Part shown: positions 57,725 through 64,000 of the stretch, piece by piece | How positions within the stretch are numbered: the first letter of the stretch is position 1 | Layout: each line of letters starts with the position of its first letter | DNA from: Cephalopachus bancanus | Lineage: Eukaryota > Chordata > Mammalia > Primates > Tarsiidae | Assembly (NCBI GenBank): GCA_027257055.1 | Contig: JAPVLO010000008.1 | Span: forward strand, 18,476,001 to 18,540,000 | DNA: 64,000 nucleotides | Direction: 5' to 3' | Notes under the pieces: generated by a model | Told to the model about the DNA's origin: nothing | Seen by the model: only the letters and a program-made list of their open reading frames with translations | Database searches by the model: none | Position numbers and translations under genes: made by a program

Positions 57725-59514
57725 CCTATTAACGTGAGATGTCACCTTTATCATATACTAAATTTCTATTTGCAATTAGGTTGACCTCTGAATTTTCGAT
57801 TCTGTTCCATTGCTCTGTTTTATCCAAGCACTAACAATACATTGGTTTATTGATAGAGAGTCTATTATGATGTATTATCTGGAAAGACTATCCCTTTCTC
57901 CTATTTCTTTTATTTTTCAAGGGTTTTCCGGCTCTTTGCTTATTTATTTCTTTTAAAATACTGTATTATTAATTTGTATAGCTCCAGAAAAATGGTATTT
58001 TTATTTGAATGCATTTAAATTTATAAGTCATTTGGGGGGAATTAATATCACAGCTTTGTAAGGTTCACATCTACTGTTTTATCAGTAGTCTTTCTTATAT
58101 AGCATTATAATATTTCTTATCAAGCTTAGTCCTATATATGTGAGTATTTTACTTTTGCTTTTATAGATGAGGCCTTTTATTGTGACTTCCAACTAGTTTT
58201 AATTTATATATGGAAGCTATTGATTTTTACATATTGATTTTATAATCTGTTATCTTATTATTAACATTGATTCCTTAGGCTTCCCAGATAGAAAATTATC
58301 TCATAAGCAAATATAGTTCTACCTCTTTCCTTTCAGCTCATTTATTTCTAAGTTTTGTCTTTATTAATAGCATTTTCTGATACAAAATGCTAGCAAGGTT
58401 TAAGTTGAGGAAGTAATGTAGTTGATACTTCCATTTTGTTCCTGGCTTTAGAGGAAAAGTCCTAGAAGTTTTCAATATATAGGGTACTCCATTGGTTATT
58501 TTGCTGAGTTACTTAGAAAGACTATATTTATTCTTATAGTATTATTGAGGTTTTGTTTTTTTACATGAGTGGGTTTTGAATTTTATCAAATAACTATACT
58601 GCATTTGTGGGGATAAAAGTGTAATTTTTTGCCTTAGCTTTATTAGTATGATGAATTATATTAATAGTCTTTCTAATATTTAACAAACTTTACATGCCTG
58701 GGGAGAAGAATACTTAGGACACATTTTTTTCATTGTGCCATTAGATTCTATTGGTTAATAGTTTAAGGTTTTGCATATTTTTCATAAGTGACACTGATTT
58801 ATAGGGTTTTTTAAGTAGAATCTTTTTCAAGTTTTTGTATCAATCTTCTCTCTTCACAAAATGAATTTAGAAGTTTTTATTCTTTTACTCTGTCCTGGAA
58901 TAGTATATGTAACATTATTATCTGATCTTTAAAAGTTTAGTAGCATTCCCCTACACAACTGGAGTCTGGTCGCAGTGCTTATTTTGTGGTGAATCCAAAA
59001 AATGGATTCACCTCTTAAGATTTCTGTCTCTGCTTTGGATAATTTTGCTGCTACATTTTCCTGAAAAACATTATTCATTTCAATCAGGTTTTTCAATTTA
59101 TATAGAGAGTTGTGCAAAATTATGGTGAGCCTAAAATCATTTCCAAACCAGAATACTTTTGAGAGCTACAGAGTATGATAACTGGAAGGGATGCTGGAAC
59201 CATGGCATTCACTGCTCTGAGGAAGGTAGACTAATGGTCAGACGATGCAAAAGTTACTTTTTATGATTTGTTGAAAGTTCCTGATTGAGGCTATTTCTCC
59301 CTTGTCATTTCCCCACCCTGTCTTAAAAATTTAATTAGATTTGCTAATGGATTGTCTATTTAATTTTATTCAAATAAACAACTTCTACACTTACCTACTA
59401 ATTCTAGTATTTTTCTGTTTTCTAGCCCATTAAATACTGCTTTTGTTTTAATAGCTCCTCCCTTTGGCTTCTTAACTTACTTTTTAAAAATAGTTTTTGG
59501 ATTTAGGAGTTAAA

Positions 59515-59570
<56 letters not shown>

Positions 59571-60000
59571 ATACGTATACTTACATATATGTACTATTTA
59601 TATAGCATATATTTTCCTTCTCAGTGCTTTAATTAAATATCAACTTCTGATGTGTAATTTTATACTTTTGTTATCTTTAAGAAAGTCTATAATTTTGTTT
59701 AGTATTTCCCTTTTGACCTAGGGATTGTTTAATAGTGTATGTATAGTTTTTTCAACTATTATTATTTTTCATTCACTGCTAGTTTTATTTCACTGGAGTC
59801 AGGGAATGCTTTTTGTATTATTCTTATTCTTGGGAATTTACTGAGGTTTTTTTTTAATGGCCTAAAACATGACCAATTTTCCTGGATGTTCCAAGTGCAT
59901 TTGAAAAGAAAAAATATTTTTTTATTGCCAGGATTCAGAGTTGCATTGGGTGTGTCTTAGACTCTGGTTGACTTTATTTAGTCGTTCCACTTTGCTCTGA
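57725..60000 (-). mobile_element. Old L1 ORF2 region, reverse orientation
   Basis: Landmarks in reversed L1 order: 'gattctgttccattgctctg', 'tagaggaaaagtcctagaag', 'gggttttgaattttatcaaa', 'gacctagggattgtttaata' and 'gaccaattttcctggatgtt' then 'ccaagtgcatttgaaaag'. Heavily decayed with stops; includes the TG microsatellite at 59514. Some sub-stretches (58960-59270) are barely recognisable. Confidence 0.75.
59514..59566. repeat. (TG)n microsatellite
   Basis: About 25 TG units, then TATG/TACG variants. Confidence 0.95.
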
Positions 60001-60425
60001 TCATTGCTGACAGTCCGTGGCTCAGCTGTACCAGTGTATCTCTTGTTTCTACCTTAGACTTCTCTACCACTGCTGTGTGGTGCATCTGTAGGAGTCTGCT
60101 TAGTCATTCTGGGTCATGTACAAGGTCAAAAGCATCCCAGTATTAACAAGGCATTAACACCCTCTAGGGCAACTCTGGGAGATAGAAGCCAGTAGTTGAA
60201 TACTCTCTTTAATGACTCAGGTGGTAGATTCTGAGATATGTTATACCTAGTTCTTCAGATGGATACCTTGCTACCTGGTTTGTTGTAGAATTGTCAGTGG
60301 GGCTGAATTTTGCTATCTTGTTGCTCTTTTTTCTTTCTTTTTTTCATGGGTAATTTAGTGAGATTCAAAAACTATACTTCCATTGCTGAAAATTTCCCAC
60401 AGCTAAAAAAAAATAAATTATGCAC

Positions 60426-60960
60426 AGTTTTTTTTTTTTAAAGTCCTTAACCAAAAGAAATTTATTACAGGATATTGGTTCCATGAAAGATGAAAGATCT
60501 GGGATTTCAAATGGTGAATGGCCAGGCAAGTCAGCTATTAGCAACAACACAAAGCAACACTAGGACTGGAGGGGTTTCAGAGAGGGAGTTAATTCTGATG
60601 AAACTTACGTTAGCCTCCAGAAGTTAGATCTAGATTGGGTCTCTAGGAATGACTCCCCAAAATCATAGAATTAACACAGTAGCCCACCATGGAAATTTAT
60701 GCCTGTGCTCAAATCTGGAAGAATGGAATCAAAAGGCTACCACTGCAACTACTGAATTCAAGGAAATACCACTGTAGATATGATCCAGATCTGGAAGATG
60801 TAATTGCGAAGCTCCCATGGCCACCAAATCAACCACATCCTGACAGTTCCGAATCTGGTGACCAAAGACTGGATACAACCCGGCTACTGCTACCACTGCA
60901 ACTGCTCCTTTCACCACTCAGGTAGGCACCGGGTAGAGCTCTCTGTTGTATTGCTTGAAG
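60426..60960 (-). pseudogene. Possible processed retrocopy, source unknown
   Basis: Poly-T at 60428-60440 followed by 'aaagtccttaaccaaaagaa' and tttatt; on the minus strand this reads as AATAAA, about 20 nt, then a poly(A) tail. Upstream on that strand is a 62-codon ORF (60729-60917) with valine/alanine-rich text that I do not recognise. No target duplication was found. It may equally be an old LTR or LINE end. Confidence 0.4.
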
Positions 60961-61279
60961 CTGAAAACATTCTAAAGTAGCAAGCTTTGGCCTTACTGGC
61001 ACCTTCTAAATTTCATGCGACCACACCTCATTGATGAGACCTAATTTGTGTGAGATCTTTAGCTACTGGGAGGTTGGAAACTTTTTTCTTTTCTTTACTT
61101 TTAAGATTTCTGACCTGCAGCAATACACATAGAAAGAAAATGGAAATGGATTTTGAGCATCAGTCAACTACCACTAGCACATATTCTAAAAACTTTCACG
61201 GTTATACCTTCCTGTTTAAGTCCTCGATTCATCTGGCATTATGTTGTTAAGAAAGAAAGTCATTTTAATTTATTTTGTA
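60961..61279. other. Intergenic, no gene recognised
   Basis: Nothing recognised. Confidence 0.35.
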
Positions 61280-61740
61280 CTGTTTGTATGAGTACCATTT
61301 CTTGAGAAGGCCATTCATCCTCCATTGATCTTCAATACTATTTCTGTCATAAGTGAAGTCTCTGCATGCATGAAGGCCTGTTTCTGGGTACTTTATTCTG
61401 TTCCATTGTTCAATTTTTCTATCTTTGTACCAACACTATACTGTATTGATTAATATATCTTTTTTGGCAAAATATATCCCCTTTATATTGATTTTCTTCA
61501 TAAGTGTTTCAGTTCTTCTTTAGGCTTTTATCTTTCTTTTCTAACATTTTATTATGTAAATTTCCAAACATATAGAAAAGTTTAAAACATTTCAACAGGG
61601 AATAGCCATATAACTACTACCTGCATTTTATCATAACATTTGATACACTTTGATGTCTAACTATCCATCTGTTCATCCTTCTATCTTCCATCAAGGCATA
61701 TTATTTTTAATACATTTCAAAGTTAATTGCAGTTAACATC
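61280..61740 (-). mobile_element. Old L1 fragments, reverse orientation
   Basis: 'gtactttattctgttccatt', 'atctttgtaccaacactata' and 'ctgtattgattaatatatc' are reversed ORF2. 61541-61740 ('tttattatgtaaatttccaa') is a reversed old L1 terminus of another copy. Confidence 0.65.
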
Positions 61741-61769
61741 AGACATCACTAATGTAGAAAAGTGGGAAC

Positions 61770-61995
61770 AAAAAAGTTACAACAGTGATTGCTTCTGTAG
61801 GGCAGGGCAGGAGCTGACAGAAAGAAAATGAGAGAACTTCTAAGGTGACTGTGATACTCGAATTTTGATAGTAGTTTAAGCTGCACAGGTGATGCACTTG
61901 TCAAAATTCACCGAATGCTACATTTAAGATTTCTACATTTTATTATATGTTTAAAGAAAAAAATGTAAATAAATAAAAATTTTTGTGAAGGAAAT
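61770..61995 (+). mobile_element. Old L1 3' end
   Basis: 'tgattgcttctgtagggcag', 'cttgtcaaaattcaccgaat' and 'gctacatttaagatttctac' run to an AATAAA-rich tail; forward old L1 terminus. Confidence 0.7.
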
Positions 61996-62199
61996 GCATG
62001 TTCCTACCCAAATAAGTTTTCTGAATTTGTTTTTTCACTTCCCCACCTCAACTCTGACCATTTAAAGCTCGGAAACGTACTTCACCAGTTTAGAGTGTAA
62101 TTAAGAATTCACTCTAAAACTCTTAGTGGGAAATCCAGTGATAGGGAATGGATAGATTTGTCAATCAGTGATGCTGAGGTGTTTATCAATTTGGATATA

Positions 62200-63610
62200 A
62201 AGGAAATTCATTTCTACCATTCACCTTTTGTCAGCATAAATTCCAAATAGATTAAACTAGTAAATGAAGGGGAAAAAAGTGGCACAATAAAAGTACTAGA
62301 AGAAAATATAAGTGAATATTTTAAATCTTTGAATGTAAAGAAATCTTTCTAACTAGCTAAAACAAAGACTATGAAAAATGATAATTTTTATAAAAATTTA
62401 AAACAGATATAACAAGCACATTAAACAAATTTAAAATGAAAGATCAGTTGGGCTCGTTGGCTCAGCCTGTAATCCCGCGCCTTTGGGAGGTTGAGGTGAG
62501 TGGATTGCCTGAGCCCACGGGTTCGAGACCCGCCTGGGCAACTTGGCGAGACTTCATCTCTACAATAAATCAAAATATCTGCCGGGCGTGGTAGCGCAGG
62601 CCTGTAATTCCAGAAACTTGGAAAGCTGAGGCGGAATGATCGAAGGAGCACAGCAGGTCGAGGCTGCTGGAGCCTCTGGGCAACAGAGTGAGACTCCAAC
62701 TCAAAAAAAATAAAAAATTTAAAATAATAAAATAAAACATAAGATCAATTTGTAACACATATAACAAAGATAGAATCTCCTTAATCTACAAAGAGCCCTT
62801 AAATATGAAAGAGAATAAGACATCTTTCCCCTCCAAAGAGACTGAAAATGCAAACAGATAATCCAGACCATATACAAAACCTCTGCAGCAATTGGACTTG
62901 GTCCAAACAGTAAGAATATGTTCTGTAAATAAGAACTGTCAGCTTTCCTAATTTCTGCCCCAACTTCCTACTCCATAAATCAATCTGAAAAAGCCAAATA
63001 TTCTTCATAAATCAATCACATAGGCTGCTCTGCTTCTAGTTAGCCAGGCTCTATCTTTCCATGCCATCAACTTCCATTCAAGACATACCCGAGGCTTTCC
63101 CTTTATTATCACCTTAAAGCCACATAACTCTCCTACCTGCCTTTGAATATCTGAAAAGCACAAATATTGAGGCAAACTCCCTTGCTATAGCAAGCTCTGA
63201 AAGAATCATCTCAATTTATTCTCATTTGAGTGGTCTTCATTTATTTCTACACTCCCAAACATGTACTTAATAGAAAAATTGGCAAATAATCTGAATATAC
63301 AATTAAAACATAAAGAAGAAAAAAGAAAAAAATCTGAAAGGGTCAAAAGTATATAACCTCACTGTTATTCAGATAAATATGCAACAACAAACTCATTTAT
63401 CAGATTAGCAAAGATTTAAATGAATTGTCATGACTTATGAAGAGGGAATGAAGTAAGGGTCATTGTGGGTGAGTTTTTCTTTTATGAATATGCTGAGGGG
63501 GATACTTGGTAACAAGAGAAGCTATTGATATACCAACATGGGAAATTGGTAGGATAGGAAAACAATTTATAGGAGAATATAATGCAGCCATGAAACAATG
63601 TTTGTAATGT
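62200..63610 (+). mobile_element. Old L1 ORF2 fragments, interrupted by Alu
   Basis: 'aagtactagaagaaaatata' (62290), 'tagaatctccttaatctaca' (62770), 'cctcactgttattcagataa' (63356) and 'ggaaaacaatttataggaga' (63556) follow forward ORF2 order. The Alu at 62441-62714 splits it. 62830-63340 is not clearly L1. Confidence 0.6.
62441..62714 (+). mobile_element. Dimeric Alu inside L1
   Basis: 'gttgggctcgttggctcagc', 'gagcccacgggttcgagacc', linker 'ctctacaataaatcaaaata', right arm 'cagcaggtcgaggctgctgg' with an internal deletion, end 'gagactccaactc' plus A-tail. A likely duplication aaatttaaaat flanks it. Confidence 0.9.
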
Positions 63611-64000
63611 ATTTGCTATTGCATAATTTCTTAAGTCATAACATGTATTTTCCCTTCTTGACAAAATACACCTCCCTCCCCCTTGCCAAGCAATTTTTCT
63701 GACATTAAGACTTGGCCAAGAGTCTGAAGATTTTTGCCCCAGGAAAGAGGAGAATGGGAACAAAAAATTCATAGTTTAACTCTGAGCATTTTATAGTCTC
63801 TCTCAAAATAGGAATCATAGAAGAAGGGTTTTAGGAAAGAAAAATAATGATTTTAAAATAAAATCCCCAAATTGGCTTTTTACAAATCAGGAATCAATCG
63901 TTGAAGCATTAAAAAAATGGAAGATATGCTAGATGAGACTTTCCTATCATACAAGAACAGAAGCCCTTGTGCTTGTGGTTAGAAGTGGGATAAGCTAGGT
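63611..64000. other. Intergenic, no gene recognised
   Basis: AT-rich, nothing recognised to the window end. Confidence 0.35.

Noticed and set aside
60689..60925. 78-codon ORF with apparently varied composition
   Set aside because: It lies opposite the retrocopy-like block, has no recognisable domain and no splice context.
50000..64000. Search for ITPRID1 3' exons upstream of PPP1R17
   Set aside because: Only L1, MIR and Alu sequence with unassigned gaps; no exon recognised.
1..64000. CRISPR arrays, operons, prophage, tRNA or rRNA genes
   Set aside because: The window is mammalian nuclear DNA; repeats are SINE/LINE/microsatellite, and no cloverleaf or rRNA segment was recognised.

Overview
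This window is nuclear DNA from a primate. It is AT-rich, intron-dominated and full of 7SL-derived dimeric Alu elements, L1, L2, MIR and fossil DNA transposons, with no bacterial or viral gene organisation. The Alu copies look neither like anthropoid AluJ/S/Y nor like the lemur/galago type. They carry their own diagnostic bases, such as an 'AGCAGGTCGAGGCTG' stretch in the right arm and a 'TACAATAAAT' linker. I infer a tarsier-like lineage, with moderate confidence.

The one protein-coding gene I can establish is PPP1R17 (G-substrate, protein phosphatase 1 regulatory subunit 17), complete on the minus strand. A 5' UTR exon and GC-richer promoter lie near 49.58-49.74 kb. The coding exons are 44081-44162, 40979-41131, 39540-39692 and 30348-30427. 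A predicted 3' UTR runs to a poly(A) signal near 29.19 kb. The joined CDS is 468 nt, giving 155 residues and a stop. All coding introns are phase 1 with GT-AG ends. The two middle exons are both 153 nt and each encodes one copy of the [11 protein letters not shown] cassette, which carries the cGMP-kinase target threonines (Thr68 and Thr119).

1-29 kb is intergenic, downstream of PPP1R17; by known human 7p14.3 order the next gene in this direction should be PDE1C, but I see no exon of it. This part holds Alus with clear target-site duplications, an L1 with a twin-priming inversion (26.1-26.4 kb), a MER2 element (8.65-8.98 kb), a mariner transposase fossil (14.9-15.3 kb), and an Alu carrying a small nested poly(A) retro-insertion (22.2 kb).

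30-49 kb is the PPP1R17 gene body. Its introns hold a 1.9 kb Tigger1 deletion derivative (35.46-37.39 kb), MIR and L2 copies, and compound microsatellites. 50-64 kb is upstream, toward ITPRID1 by human synteny. It is dominated by old L1 fragments, one of which contains an 18-bp perfect inverted repeat absent from sister copies, and it includes a CpG-retaining candidate regulatory stretch at 56.1-56.6 kb.

No new biological system was found. The most notable items are the duplicated phospho-cassette exons, the unusual Alu lineage, and several well-preserved mutational events.
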